NCBI RefSeq assembly: GCF_020360975.1
Contig: NW_025408687.1
Location: 496,001 to 560,000 of the forward strand
Direction of reading: 5' to 3'
Origin: Hirsutella rhossiliensis
Lineage: Eukaryota; Ascomycota; Sordariomycetes; Hypocreales; Ophiocordycipitaceae
DNA length: 64,000 bases
Shown here in pieces: positions 45,210 to 56,011 of the stretch. The position numbers and the translations under genes were made by a program. Under the pieces are notes generated by a model. The model was not told the DNA's origin. It did no database searches and was given only the letters and a program-made list of their open reading frames with translations. How positions within the stretch are numbered: the stretch's first letter is position 1; each line of letters begins with the position of its first letter.

Positions 45210-48200
45210 CTATCCCTCGTCCTCGTCCTCAGCCTCGTCCTCGTCGTCCACGTCCATCCCTTCAGCGGCCGTCACCGTAAACTCCCGTTCCTGGTCGACC
45301 CCGATGTAGCTGTCGCTCATCAACAGGAGCTTCAGGTTGTGCTCGCCAGCCGCCGGTACCGTGTACTCGAGGCGCACCCTGAGCTCGCGCCCGATCGTGA
45401 CTCGCTTGATGGCCAAGAGATTGCGGCTCTTCTCCTCGCCAACCACCAGCCACCAGTTCTCCATCTTCTTCGTCGGGTAAAAAGGCGCGTGCACCGTCGA
45501 GTCGTACTCTCCCTCATCTCCGTCCTCGACGTTCCTCGTCATCTTGACGTTTAGGTACGCCGGCTCACCAGCCCTGATCTCGTCCTCGTCCATCACCTCA
45601 TGCTCGAGCTCCAGGTCCGGATACTTATCGTTTGTGAATTCCGCCGCCTGCGCCAATTGACTCGGCGACAGGCCCAGGCGCTTGACAACCTTTTCGTAAT
45701 CGGGGTTCTCTTCGGGGTTCATGCCCTCCATGAATTCGTAAATGTCCTTGATGCTGGAAAGGTTGTTAGCTCCTTGATTCATGCAGGCAACTAGCTGTCT
45801 GCCCACATACCCGAATTCGTTTGCCACCTTGACCACCTCAGGGTTAAAGTGAGGAATCTGCTTGAGAGGGCTGTCGCGGTCCCACATTGCCTGCACAACC
45901 ATTTGCGACATCTCCATGGCATTCGTGGCATTGAGGTGGCCGTCAGACGAGAGAATGTCAATGACGGCGCTAAGAAGACTGAGCACTCGTGACAAGAGCA
46001 CCTCTTGATCTTTGGCCAGATCGATGGGGAGCTGCATCCGCGAGAAATGAGCCTGAAGCAATACAAACGCCTTGAAATGAGGCGAGTCATAGACCGCCTG
46101 CGACATCTTCACGGGGACACGGTCGTAGATGCGCCGAAGGAGTCTCTCCTCGTGCCTGCGAACCTGGATCGACTCGAACTCGGTGGCCGACGTCACGATT
46201 TCCAAGATGCCCTTGAGCTTCGTGCGACCGCTGAGGGACAGCAGGAACGTCTGCATCGTGATGTACGAGATGTTGTAGTAGGCGCCTATCATGGCCGCGT
46301 TGTGTGGCGCCACCGTGCCGTCGTCTTCATCAAAGTCGATGATTTTGGACTCGCCCAGTTCGCGCAGCGTCGTCTCCACAAGGTCCGACATGAAGTTGCT
46401 CAGACCCTCATGCGTCGTGCTCGCAAGGCCATAGTAGCTCGGGTTTGCCAACAGCCGACGGTAGAAGTAGGTAAAGGTTGTCCAGTTGATGGCGTCGTCA
46501 CCAGCCTCAATCATCTTGGTGCTGATCTCGGTGACAAAGGCATCGTGCAGATAGTTGTGGAGGTGCGACTCCACCGGGAGAGCCTCGTTGAGGAACTTCT
46601 TGTAGTAATCACGCTTCACCTGCGGCAGCATGAGCACGCCGCGGGTCCGGCCATCTTTAGCAGGGCGCAGCGACTTTCCAAACATTTGGAGCACCTCGCT
46701 GAGGGGATAGTCCACATATCGATGCTCCCGGCCATCAAAGAACTGAGTTCCCATGACGATGACGACATGGGCAGTGCTCGTCAGCTCCCAGCAGACGTCT
46801 CGGGACGCCACCAGGACCTGGATGGCGCCATTGTCGTAAAGGTGCTTGACGATGCGCTTGTCGCTCTGGCTCAGGGCCTCGTGGTAGTAGCCAATGCCGT
46901 GCGACAATGCCTCCGCGAGAGCCTCTTCATGAATGCGATCAAGCAAGGGCCGCATCTGCTCCACCTCGGCGTGAAGGAAACGATCCTCATCGTCGTCAAT
47001 GACGCAGGCGGCCATCAGGTCCCGCGCCGTGCTCCGAGTCTGCTTCCGGTTCGGCACGAAAATCATGGCTGGCTTGTCTGGCGACATCTGAGTGATGGCC
47101 AAGTAGGCGGGCTTGGCCATGGAGAGCATGAGCGAGGGGAAGTGAGGGTTCGAGAAGGATTGGATGTGCAGTTCGAGCGGCACGGGCCGAACGTGGGGGC
47201 CAAAGTTGTAGATTTCATGCTTCTTAGCATCAATCCATTCTCCAATATCCCGCGCGTTAGCCAGCGAAACGCTGAGTGCGACGATTCTCATAGGAAGCTC
47301 GGTTTGAGTCCGGATATAGTGCATGCGAGAAACGATAATCTCGTACACGTAGCCCATGTGGCCTCCGAGCAGATGCACGTCGTCTGCGATGAAGAGTTGA
47401 ATCGTCTGGACGTTCTTCCGGCGCTTCCACTGTCTTGACAAGACGTCCCACTGCACCGGCGTCGCCAGGATTAAGTCGCCCCTCTCCAGAAGCTTGAGAT
47501 CGGTCGCCGTCTCGCCCGTCAGCTTGACAATCTCCTTGCCGCCATTCAGGTGGGCCAAGCGCTTCTGCCAATCCTGGAGGCGAGAGTCGACCAGCTCCTG
47601 GAAGGGCGCGATGTAGACGGCCCGTCCAGCCTCGGCGTTGGCCCAGTGACGAAGCAGCGCAAACTCGGCGCAAACAGTCTTGCCGCTTCCCGTGGGAGCT
47701 CCGACAAAGACGTTCTGGTCACCATTGAAGAGAGAGTTGAAGGTTTGCGTCTGGATCCTGTTGAACTGCTTCCAGCCTGGATACAGGTCAACGTAGCTCT
47801 GCACTTTGAGGGCAGTCACGGGGAGCGGCTGCAGCTCGAGAAGCTCGGTGTGAGGAGGGAACCTCTCGGGGAGGATGAGCTTGTGAAAGGGGACGGCGAG
47901 TTTCGTCTCGCAATGCATCCACCGGTCCGAGATGACTGAGACGAAGTAGTTGGGTGGCATCGGGTCCGTGATTGGAACCGTGAAATCCACAACGTGTTCG
48001 TTGGACTCGGCCTGGGCATATTCCTTCCGTAGCAGAAACGTGTCGCTGATGAGAATGTCTTCGCCATCGCAGTCCTCAACGAGGATCCAGAAGTTCTCGG
48101 CCGCACCGTGTACACTGTCGTCCCACTCAAAGTTGGGGGTAATGGTGAGCTCCATTCTGAGCATGGACCTCGTCATGGGCTGGACCTGGGACTGAACCTC

Positions 48201-51200
48201 GAGTCGCGGGAACTTGGCCACGAAGCCGCAGACTGTGCGGCCGGCTTTGGGCATGCCCAAGAGTTCACCCATACGTGGGGGATCCAAGTCGAAGTAGCTC
48301 CTCCACGACACGTCTATCCTCTCGGCCTTTTGGACAATATCTCGCGGGCAGCTGGGGAATTGACGCAAAGGCGACATGGTCGGCCACATGCGCTTCTCCG
48401 CCATCTTGCACAAGTCCAGAGCGGTTTTGGCTACGGACGCCCAGCCCTTCTTGAGACATATCTCGAATATCGCCCGCAAGATTCGCCCGGCGCTTTGCGT
48501 CACATACACCATGTCCGCCATGAGCGCCAGGCCGTCAAGCTTGAGTCGAGAGATGTAGGCCTGCAGAAGGACATTGATCTTGGCATGGGACTCCTCGATG
48601 CTCTCTTTCACCGGAATGGGAACTCTGCTCAGTAGCTTCGCCAGCTCCAGCTTCTCGTCCTGCCGTACTGGTATGTACTTGAACTCGGCGCTGAGAGCAA
48701 AGACTCGGAAGAGCTCGATGCTGTTGATGGACGGCTGAATTAGGTTGTTGTACGTGTTCATGGAGCCGTGGGTGATGTAGTAGTGTGAGGCAATCCGGCC
48801 GAGCTCGGTCGACTGTAGCTTTCCAGTCTTTTCGTCGTACTTGATGAGGTTGGACTGCCTGAGAACCATTGCAGCAGAGTGGATGAGATCGACACGCTTC
48901 TGCTCGAGTGCGCCGTCGTCCTCATACTCAGCGCCCACCTGGTACAAGCCGGGAGATCGGAGCATTCGGATAAAAAGGTACGTGTATCCCAGCCACTCGA
49001 CTCCCTCGTCGCGGGTCCTGACGTTGCCAAGAACGATTTCGGCATTGAGGTTATCCACCAGCTTGCTGACGAACTGACTCTCGATGGGGAGTTGCTGATT
49101 CAGGAGCGACAGGTAGTACTGGATCTCGCTCTGGGTCGTGATGATGATGCCCTCTCCGTATGTGTCGAACTGCGGTCGTCCCGCACGACCGAGCATCTGA
49201 AGGACGTCCTGGGGGCTCAGTTCGACCCAGCTACCCTTCTCTGGCGAATACACCTGTGTCCCCTTGATAACGACAGTATGGGCCGGCAAGTTTACGCCCC
49301 AGGCGAGAGTTGCCGTGCACACGAGCACTTGGATGGCGCCCCGGGCAAACAAGTCTTCCACGTCCGTCCTGTCGATGCGGTTCATTCCGGCGTGGTGGAT
49401 GCCAAACCCATACGGCAGAATGTCCTTGAGGTCTGCGTCCGTTGCCTGACTCGATGCCTCGTTGAGCACTTCCCGGCTTCCCGCGTCGTGTCGGAGAATC
49501 TGATTGATCGTGTCCATCTCGAGAGCCTTGTCTCGGATGTACCTTGCCGTTTTCGCCGTTTCTTTCCGCGAGTGGACGAAGATGAGCATCTGGTTCCTGT
49601 TGGTCCCGACGTGCTCCATCACTTTGTTGTAGGTCACGTCATTCATCGCCTTCAACTGCTTGATGGGCTTGCGATCCGTCACACCGACAAACTCCTGGCG
49701 AAGGGGACAGGGCCTAAAGGAGCCATCGAAATGGAACAGGCCCTTGTTGTTGTCGACTCGCAGGAAGCTCGCCACGTCGCGGTAGTTGGGGAGGGTGGCG
49801 GACAACCCAACGAGCCGCACCGGCTCACCAGTCTGCTCAGTCTTGCGAATGGTCCTGCCGACGATGCTCTCGAGAACGGGTCCTCGATCATCATGAAGCA
49901 GATGGATTTCGTCGATGATGACCAGACGCACAAGATTGGTATAAGAGAGGTCGTTGGCCTTTCTGGTGATAACATCCCATTTCTCGGGCGTCGTCACGAT
50001 GATCTGCGTCTCGGCGATTTGCTGCTTGGTGAGTTGGCGATCGCCTGTCAACTCTGACACCCGTACTCCGTAGGGCTCGAGTCGCTTCCCAAAGTTTCCG
50101 ACCTGTTCCTGAACCAGGGCCTTGAGGGGGGCGATATAGACGATCTTGAAGGCGTCGAGGTCAATGTCGCCCGTGTTTGGGTCGCGGTTCTTGCCCAGCT
50201 CTCGCAGAATGGTCAGCATGGCGACGTTTGTTTTTCCACTGCCCGTGGGCGCGCAAATGAGCATGTTGCCGTCGTCCTCAAAGGCACAAGGGAAGCATTT
50301 TGACTGGATCTTGTTGAGCGACTTGGCCGTGCTGAAGGGGCCTCGAGCCCACTCGGGCATATCGGTGATGGGTATCGAGATGTCATCAGGCTCGTTCCGC
50401 TTCTTCGGAGGCGGGACGTGGATCTCCTCGTAGCCCTTGAAGGTCCGTTTGGTCGAGCCCTCCGGCAGCCTGACTTTTGGGTTCGTCATCAAGTGATTTC
50501 CCTGGTCAAACACCAAATTGTCCAAGTTAATGGTCTTCTTGGGCTGGAGACCACCGACGAGGTAGCCTTCTGGCTGCCCGGGCTCCCGCTTCTCAGCTAC
50601 CATGGACACGGGCACATCAATGTCCATCTTGATGTCCATCTTCCGTTTCTTCCCGTCATCCACAGTGCCCTCGCCTCGGAGTTCGCTCAGAATCCATTGG
50701 AGTCCCTCTGACGCAATCTCCCTTTCGAGGTCGGCGCGCTCCTGGGCGGTCTCGGCCCGAGCCAGCTTCGTGAGCCAGTAAACCTTTTCCCGATTTTCGA
50801 CGAGCTTGTGGACCAGCTCGTGATGTTCAAAGTCAAATAGTTCCATGAGGTCGTTTTCAATCTCTCGGAGCGATTTCTCTTCGCCGTCCGTCACGTCGGG
50901 CTCGCCAGATAGAATTCGCAGGGCGGCTTTCGTTTTATCGGTCTGTTCGTGCGCATCGGGATATAGAGTTCCAATTTGCCGTTGCAGCCAAAAGGCGTCA
51001 ATGTCCCGCGCGGACACTGAATGCTTCTCATCCTCCTTGCTTTTGGCTCCCGAAGCATCCGCATCAATGGCCATCGCTTCGTCTGGGGCTGTCGCATCAG
51101 CCTCGGCCACATCTTGGTCCTCAGCTTCGTCTTCATCGCCCGCATCGCTCTCGGACAGGACCTCGTGCACTTCGTCGGCAACGGCGTCTTCGTCCTCCTC

Positions 51201-51878
51201 GTCAAAGGTCACGGCGACACCTTGGCGCTCATCGATTTCGGCTTCGCCCTCGGCGTCATCCATGTCGGCGTCCTCTTCATCCTGAGCGTCGTAGTCCGTG
51301 ATCTTTTTTCCCAGATTCACCAGCTCGTTGAACTGTTTGGGGGCGAGAGTCGCGCCAAGGATATCGTCGATTTCCCTCTTTTTGTCAAGATCCTTCAAGT
51401 CGTCGTCCTTCAGGTATTCCAAGACTGCGTCGGCGGCGCTGCGAATAACCTCGTGAGGGACATCTCCCAAATTGCTCGCCACCGAGGTGAGAATCAGGTT
51501 AAAGATGGCTCGCGTTGCCGCTGTTCGAGGGCGGTATGTGATGCCCTCTATCAGGGCTTCATTGGCACCGAGCAGCCCCGTTGCCGCTTGCGATGCTTCC
51601 GCCTTGCGCTTTCGCTGCTCGCGAAGCAGGATATCCCCTCCGTCTTGAAGGCTTCCCCTCTCAACGTCGGGCATGCCACTCTGTTTCTTCTGCTTGGGTG
51701 CCGAGTCTCGCGCGACCCGACCGCCCATGTCCTTGATGCTCAGCCGCCCAGCAAGTGATTCGGGATCGCCCGTGGCCTCGTCGGTACGTCGTGTGACAAA
51801 CCGACGGTCCGCCTGGAGGACCAGGTTGGACATGGCCGAGTACTTGTACTGGGAGACATCGCGATGGGGTTCCGACAT
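45210..51878 (-). CDS. brr2: U5 snRNP helicase BRR2
   Basis: Ski2-like RNA helicase that unwinds U4/U6 during spliceosome activation. A single uninterrupted frame of 2222 residues from ATG 51878 (MSEPHRDVSQYKYSAMSNL). The acidic N-terminal region contains the PWI-like segment. Cassette 1 has Walker A APTGSGKT (about residue 544), DEIH (about 654), GLSATLPNYRDVASFLRV and QMLGRAGRPQFD, followed by a Sec63 unit. Cassette 2 has GAPTGSGKTVCAEFALL (about 1396) with DDVH (about 1497) in place of DExH, the usual pseudo-active second cassette, followed by a second Sec63 unit. The acidic tail is DVDDEDEAEDEDEG. A frame two codons longer starts with TTG and is not used. It is intronless over 6.7 kb, although its neighbours have introns. 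Confidence 0.97.
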   Translation of the reverse strand: MSEPHRDVSQYKYSAMSNLVLQADRRFVTRRTDEATGDPESLAGRLSIKDMGGRVARDSAPKQKKQSGMPDVERGSLQDGGDILLREQRKRKAEASQAATGLLGANEALIEGITYRPRTAATRAIFNLILTSVASNLGDVPHEVIRSAADAVLEYLKDDDLKDLDKKREIDDILGATLAPKQFNELVNLGKKITDYDAQDEEDADMDDAEGEAEIDERQGVAVTFDEEDEDAVADEVHEVLSESDAGDEDEAEDQDVAEADATAPDEAMAIDADASGAKSKEDEKHSVSARDIDAFWLQRQIGTLYPDAHEQTDKTKAALRILSGEPDVTDGEEKSLREIENDLMELFDFEHHELVHKLVENREKVYWLTKLARAETAQERADLEREIASEGLQWILSELRGEGTVDDGKKRKMDIKMDIDVPVSMVAEKREPGQPEGYLVGGLQPKKTINLDNLVFDQGNHLMTNPKVRLPEGSTKRTFKGYEEIHVPPPKKRNEPDDISIPITDMPEWARGPFSTAKSLNKIQSKCFPCAFEDDGNMLICAPTGSGKTNVAMLTILRELGKNRDPNTGDIDLDAFKIVYIAPLKALVQEQVGNFGKRLEPYGVRVSELTGDRQLTKQQIAETQIIVTTPEKWDVITRKANDLSYTNLVRLVIIDEIHLLHDDRGPVLESIVGRTIRKTEQTGEPVRLVGLSATLPNYRDVASFLRVDNNKGLFHFDGSFRPCPLRQEFVGVTDRKPIKQLKAMNDVTYNKVMEHVGTNRNQMLIFVHSRKETAKTARYIRDKALEMDTINQILRHDAGSREVLNEASSQATDADLKDILPYGFGIHHAGMNRIDRTDVEDLFARGAIQVLVCTATLAWGVNLPAHTVVIKGTQVYSPEKGSWVELSPQDVLQMLGRAGRPQFDTYGEGIIITTQSEIQYYLSLLNQQLPIESQFVSKLVDNLNAEIVLGNVRTRDEGVEWLGYTYLFIRMLRSPGLYQVGAEYEDDGALEQKRVDLIHSAAMVLRQSNLIKYDEKTGKLQSTELGRIASHYYITHGSMNTYNNLIQPSINSIELFRVFALSAEFKYIPVRQDEKLELAKLLSRVPIPVKESIEESHAKINVLLQAYISRLKLDGLALMADMVYVTQSAGRILRAIFEICLKKGWASVAKTALDLCKMAEKRMWPTMSPLRQFPSCPRDIVQKAERIDVSWRSYFDLDPPRMGELLGMPKAGRTVCGFVAKFPRLEVQSQVQPMTRSMLRMELTITPNFEWDDSVHGAAENFWILVEDCDGEDILISDTFLLRKEYAQAESNEHVVDFTVPITDPMPPNYFVSVISDRWMHCETKLAVPFHKLILPERFPPHTELLELQPLPVTALKVQSYVDLYPGWKQFNRIQTQTFNSLFNGDQNVFVGAPTGSGKTVCAEFALLRHWANAEAGRAVYIAPFQELVDSRLQDWQKRLAHLNGGKEIVKLTGETATDLKLLERGDLILATPVQWDVLSRQWKRRKNVQTIQLFIADDVHLLGGHMGYVYEIIVSRMHYIRTQTELPMRIVALSVSLANARDIGEWIDAKKHEIYNFGPHVRPVPLELHIQSFSNPHFPSLMLSMAKPAYLAITQMSPDKPAMIFVPNRKQTRSTARDLMAACVIDDDEDRFLHAEVEQMRPLLDRIHEEALAEALSHGIGYYHEALSQSDKRIVKHLYDNGAIQVLVASRDVCWELTSTAHVVIVMGTQFFDGREHRYVDYPLSEVLQMFGKSLRPAKDGRTRGVLMLPQVKRDYYKKFLNEALPVESHLHNYLHDAFVTEISTKMIEAGDDAINWTTFTYFYRRLLANPSYYGLASTTHEGLSNFMSDLVETTLRELGESKIIDFDEDDGTVAPHNAAMIGAYYNISYITMQTFLLSLSGRTKLKGILEIVTSATEFESIQVRRHEERLLRRIYDRVPVKMSQAVYDSPHFKAFVLLQAHFSRMQLPIDLAKDQEVLLSRVLSLLSAVIDILSSDGHLNATNAMEMSQMVVQAMWDRDSPLKQIPHFNPEVVKVANEFGYVGRQLVACMNQGANNLSSIKDIYEFMEGMNPEENPDYEKVVKRLGLSPSQLAQAAEFTNDKYPDLELEHEVMDEDEIRAGEPAYLNVKMTRNVEDGDEGEYDSTVHAPFYPTKKMENWWLVVGEEKSRNLLAIKRVTIGRELRVRLEYTVPAAGEHNLKLLLMSDSYIGVDQEREFTVTAAEGMDVDDEDEAEDEDEG

Positions 51879-52392
51879 CTTCAATTCGTTTCTTCGACTT
51901 GGTCGCGTGAATCGCGTGAGAGAACGCCGCCGATGTTCTCGACGAAAGCTCGGGGAGCTCGGCCGTTAAGTCACCATGTGTTGTGTCCGCCGAGTTCGAT
52001 GGTTTCAGTGCGGTACAGGAAGATGCTTCGTGGGTGGCTTCGTCTTTCCGGGGCCGATGAGCTGGTTTCATCCACCACCCGTGATGCGTGTTTGAAGATG
52101 GGAAATCACAGGTCATCATCGAGGCAACAAATTTCGGAACCGGCCTTGGCTACCTGTTCGCGCTAGTCCTGGAATAGCTAGTCTATTTGGCAGCTGTTGG
52201 CGCGCCACACTACGGCGCACCAGCCACGATTGAGCGAGAAAGTACACCCGCAGACAAACGCGCTCTTGCGGCCAGGGTACTTCCGAGGGCTAAACGTCAA
52301 CCAGCACGGGTCAAGTCCCTTCTTGTCTGGCCAAGCAGCCGCCCCTCTTTTCACGAAGCGTGGCGCGAACCTCAAAAGAATGAAGCGACATC
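51879..52392. promoter_or_regulatory. shared divergent promoter region BRR2/coiled-coil gene
   Basis: 514 bases between two divergent start codons. No specific element was identified. Confidence 0.45.
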
Positions 52393-53958
52393 ATGGCAGC
52401 TCCGAATGAGCTCATACCCAAGTTCCAATCTGTCTTGGAGCCGTACGTCAAGCCCCGAGAGCAAGTCAACTATATCAGGCGCATCTTGGCCTTGCACTTG
52501 GGATCATGCACCGGAGACGACGCAGCCGTGCAGCCACTGTCGGTGGTGGACAGCTCTCGCCATGTTGATCCCAGCGCCGAGGAGCTGAGAGGTGTCCAGA
52601 AGGAGTACGCTGCAGCTCTGCAGGCCAATGTTGCCGCTCGGCGCCAGTTCGATGCGGCGCTGCAAGCTGCGAGTTTGGAGAGCGGTTCGCGGCCGACGGC
52701 GACGTCTAGCGGACCCAATTTCCTGGACGGGCATCTCGCGCTGCTGAGACTGCGGCAGAAGCGAGAGTGTCTCTTGGCCGTCCGAAGCTCTCTAGACCAT
52801 CTGGCTGAGAAGCCCGCCTCCAGTCAAAGTCTCTTGGACACCGACAAGGTCTTCCGGGGCGCGACGGCTCTTCCAAGTGTACCGAAAGCCGTGGTAAACA
52901 GCTTCGTGGCCGAGAAAAGCGCTGCTCAACCCGATCTGGGAAGTCGAGTACATCAGCTGGAGAAGGCGGTGTTATGCGCCAAGCTACAGTCGAAACAAGA
53001 GGAAAGACTACTCGCTGAAGCGAAGACCAGGTGCAAAAGCAGGTCTGAAGTCGTCAGCCATGGCGCCAAGCTCGAGGCTCTCAACACGACGAGAAACGAG
53101 CTGATCAGTTGGATTGAGGCGGAGCTGAGCAAGGCTTCCGCAGAAGAAGCCGATGAAGGCGGAGACAGCTTTCGACAGGGACAGAATTGCCAACCCGAAG
53201 ACGACCAAGCAACTGTGACAGCACAACTCGGCCAAATCAGCCAAAAGTATGCGAGCTACGTAGCCGGCAGGAAAGAGGTTCTGGCGTTGGCGTCTCAGCA
53301 GCAGCTGCCGTCGATGTCGCCACCGCACCAGCAAGCCACTCCCTCGGAGCATGTGGATAATGCCGACTCAAAGCTGGCCGACCACCTTCTTACACCCTAC
53401 ATCGAGGCGCTACTTTCCATTTCCAGCCATCAAAAGACCGTGATATCTTACAAGTCTCACGCCAGCTCGGTGCTCAAGAAGCAAATCAATGACTCTCGCC
53501 AGGCACTTGACCGTCTCGCCGAGGAAAGCCAACTTCTCCCGTCCTATCCCATGAAGAGCTCGCAGCGGGGACGATCTGGCATGGCCAATGACACGACCAA
53601 GTCGTCTAATTGCTCCGAGGGCATATCAACCTATATCAGGCCTTGGGTGCTGGCCGCCGATTCCGCCAAGATCGCGACATTAGAAGCTGTTGCAGAAACG
53701 ATCGAGGGCGGGCAGATTGCGCTGGAAAATTGCATGAAGTCTCTCCAGGACGTTGACCGGCTTTTGGGCCAGGACACGGACCAGGAAACATGTGATACCG
53801 ATCTCGCACAGCCATCAGACAACGTAGGGCCAAGCCTTGGGGGGGCCAGTGCCAGAAAGCAGGCCGACAAGAAGGATGGGCCAAGGCAGCAGAAAGGCGA
53901 TCCTTGGTCACGGTTGCACGGGAACGTTGGTTTGATTGGCCACGACGATTCAGATTGA
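52393..53958 (+). CDS. coiled-coil protein, unknown function
   Basis: Intronless, 521 residues, ATG 52393 (MAAPNELIPKFQSVLEPYVK). It is predicted mainly helical: PREQVNYIRRILALHL near the start, then coiled-coil-like heptads (VQKEYAAALQANVAARRQFD, VHQLEKAVLCAKLQSKQEER, SVLKKQINDSRQALDRLAEE) separated by Ser/Gln-rich linkers. The C-terminus has a conserved-looking block (STYIRPWVLAADSAKIATLE) and ends in PWSRLHGNVGLIGHDDSD. There is no membrane span, signal peptide or catalytic motif. I do not recognise the family. The length and heptad pattern recall structural subunits of kinetochore or microtubule complexes such as augmin, but this is only a resemblance. It is convergent with the RFC gene, 131 bases apart. 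Confidence 0.85.
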   Translation: MAAPNELIPKFQSVLEPYVKPREQVNYIRRILALHLGSCTGDDAAVQPLSVVDSSRHVDPSAEELRGVQKEYAAALQANVAARRQFDAALQAASLESGSRPTATSSGPNFLDGHLALLRLRQKRECLLAVRSSLDHLAEKPASSQSLLDTDKVFRGATALPSVPKAVVNSFVAEKSAAQPDLGSRVHQLEKAVLCAKLQSKQEERLLAEAKTRCKSRSEVVSHGAKLEALNTTRNELISWIEAELSKASAEEADEGGDSFRQGQNCQPEDDQATVTAQLGQISQKYASYVAGRKEVLALASQQQLPSMSPPHQQATPSEHVDNADSKLADHLLTPYIEALLSISSHQKTVISYKSHASSVLKKQINDSRQALDRLAEESQLLPSYPMKSSQRGRSGMANDTTKSSNCSEGISTYIRPWVLAADSAKIATLEAVAETIEGGQIALENCMKSLQDVDRLLGQDTDQETCDTDLAQPSDNVGPSLGGASARKQADKKDGPRQQKGDPWSRLHGNVGLIGHDDSD

Positions 53959-54089
53959 CGCGCTTTGCAGTTGCGATGATGAGCGTGGTGCCAATCAAAG
54001 CTGCAGTCCTGGGCGTGGCTCGGCCCAATGCTGCCCGCGTTCTGAAATGCGCCAGGGGTTGTGGAACCGTGGTTTGATAGATGCACAAT

Positions 54090-55406
54090 CTATTTTCCTG
54101 CCATGGCGGCCGATATTCTCAAGGCTAAATCCAAAATTGACAAATGCTCGTCGGCGCCGTCCACGAGTCTCTTGTCGACCTCGGAGAAGATGAGGACAAT
54201 CTTGTTCTTTTGGATATCGGGGATGCTTTCGTCCGTCGTCAGAGCTTGATACAGCTGTAAAAGATGGTTAGCTGTGGTATGCGTGTGGAATGTCCAACGT
54301 TTTGCCCTCACCTGGGTGACTACTTGGGTTGCGCTCCAGCCATCTGCGACCATTTCTTCGACAAGCTTGGCGACAGCTTGGTAGGTTTCGCCGGCGCCGC
54401 GCGGGCGCATGGCTTTAACGAGACTGTCGATTGTCCATTGGGGTATTGTACCAGCAATATCCTCGACGACCTTGACCGTCACCGGCTTCTTGTCGACATC
54501 CATCTGCTCGTCGTCGTCCTTGGGGGAGGTTTCGGCACCAACAAGTCGGGCGGCGCTCTGCAGAAATGTAATGGCTTTGCGCAGGTCACCGTCGCTGCTT
54601 TTGATGAGTGACTCGACGGCCCCATCCTCCAGCAAGACCCCCTCGGCCCGGGCAATATCCTCCAGCCTCCTCTTTGTGTTGCCCTGGTCCAAGCTCTTGA
54701 AGCGGAACTTGCTGCATCGACTGGCAAGCGGATCAATGATGCGAGTGACGTAGTTGCAGATGAGGCAGAAGCGGGTGATTTTGCTATACGTCTCCATTGT
54801 GCGGCGCAGGGCGCTCTGAGCGTCTTGAGTCATCGAGTCGGCCTCGTCGAGGATGATGATCTTGAAGGGGGGGCAGGGATATTTGCTCTTGGACGAGGGC
54901 GGCGGGTTGGTCAGCTGCATGCGAGCAAAGTCCTTGACCTTTTCACGGACGATGGAGATGCCGCGCTCGTCAGATGCGTTGAGCTCGAGGACGCGGGCCT
55001 TGATCATCTCCGGTCCGTAGAGCTCCTTGGCGAGGGCCAGGATGGTGGACGTCTTGCCGGTGCCCGGGGGGCCGTAGAAGAGCATGTGCGGGAGCTGCCA
55101 AGGCGTGTCAGGTGCTCCTCTGTCACGTTATCGGGGAAAAGTGCCTCTCGGGGAGACGTACGTTGGAGGCTTGTAGCGTTCTCTGCAGAACCGTGACAGT
55201 GTGGTCTTGGGCTGTGACGTCGTCGAGGGTCTTGGGGCGGCTACGAGTGTGACGGTGAGAAGAGACCACAAAGACAGGCAAGAGACGCACTATTTCTCCA
55301 CCCATGGCTGGTTCCCGGCGTCGGCCTGGCGTTGGCTTTTCTGGTCTGCGACGCCGGCGGAAGCGGCAGCCGCCTTGCGGGCTTTGAGGTCGAAGAAGCT
55401 GGCCAT
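54090..55406 (-). CDS. rfc2: replication factor C small subunit (RFC2 of yeast, RFC4 of human)
   Basis: AAA+ subunit of the clamp loader that puts PCNA on DNA. Exon 1 from ATG 55406 is [20 protein letters not shown] followed by NQPWVEK; exon 2 starts [20 protein letters not shown]; a third exon carries Walker A ([20 protein letters not shown]), Walker B DEAD ([20 protein letters not shown]) and the RFC box SRC ([15 protein letters not shown]). A last intron of 57 nt (54255-54311, donor GTGAGG, acceptor TTACAG) precedes [18 protein letters not shown]. The pattern [15 protein letters not shown] with the [11 protein letters not shown] motif is closer to human RFC4 than to the other subunits. The 57-nt intron has no stop and keeps frame, so a retained form would still be open. 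Confidence 0.95.
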
Positions 55407-56011
55407 TTCTCTCGCGGCAGGTGGACCACGGTGGCGCCGGCGGGGGAAGTAGCTGGTTGGGCTAGAAGCGAGGAGGAGGCAGAGAGGACGAAGCGGCGGC
55501 GACGAGTGAGGCTTCCGAGTGCCTGCGTCACGATGGGTGGAAGCTTGAGGTTTGGATGCATTTGATGGGAACCGGAAAATCGATTAACGCGTCGGTCGGT
55601 GGGAAACGCGAAGCCCAGTGGTAGCTCGACGCGTCGTCGGCATTGCCAGCTTTTTCCGATACTTGCCAAGCATCAAGAGTACATATTGACTCTAGGTATA
55701 TCCTGTGCAATATCAGGTAGCTTTTGACTTAAGTTAAGTATATCTATTTTAAAATCCCCACTATCTGAGCCGCTGCTCTCTGCCATTAAAGTGGCGGGAC
55801 GGAGCTAAGTTACCAATTGTCCATACATTCAACGACCCTCCGTCAACGATTGTTGGGCGAGAACTTCGATGCCCTGAGCCCAGCGCTTCTCTGCGCTCAC
55901 ATCAATCGACCCGCCGGTTGAAGACAAGCCCTCGGGAAGCTCAACCTCGCCGCAACACCTCGTCCCAGCCCCGTGACGGCGTCATGTTTCTGCGGTGGAC
56001 ACGACTCTCTC
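55407..56011. other. intergenic
   Basis: Between the RFC gene start and the P450 stop. The stretch at 55680-55770 is notably AT-rich against the rest. No gene was recognised. Confidence 0.4.

Noticed and set aside
46005..50057. Long plus-strand frames (477 and 392 codons) opposite BRR2
   Set aside because: Antisense shadows of the helicase; no motifs, and the helicase frame is certain.
54312..55085. Assignment of the RFC gene to the yeast Rfc3 or Rfc4 subunit
   Set aside because: The [31 protein letters not shown] and [23 protein letters not shown] blocks fit the yeast Rfc2/human RFC4 group better.
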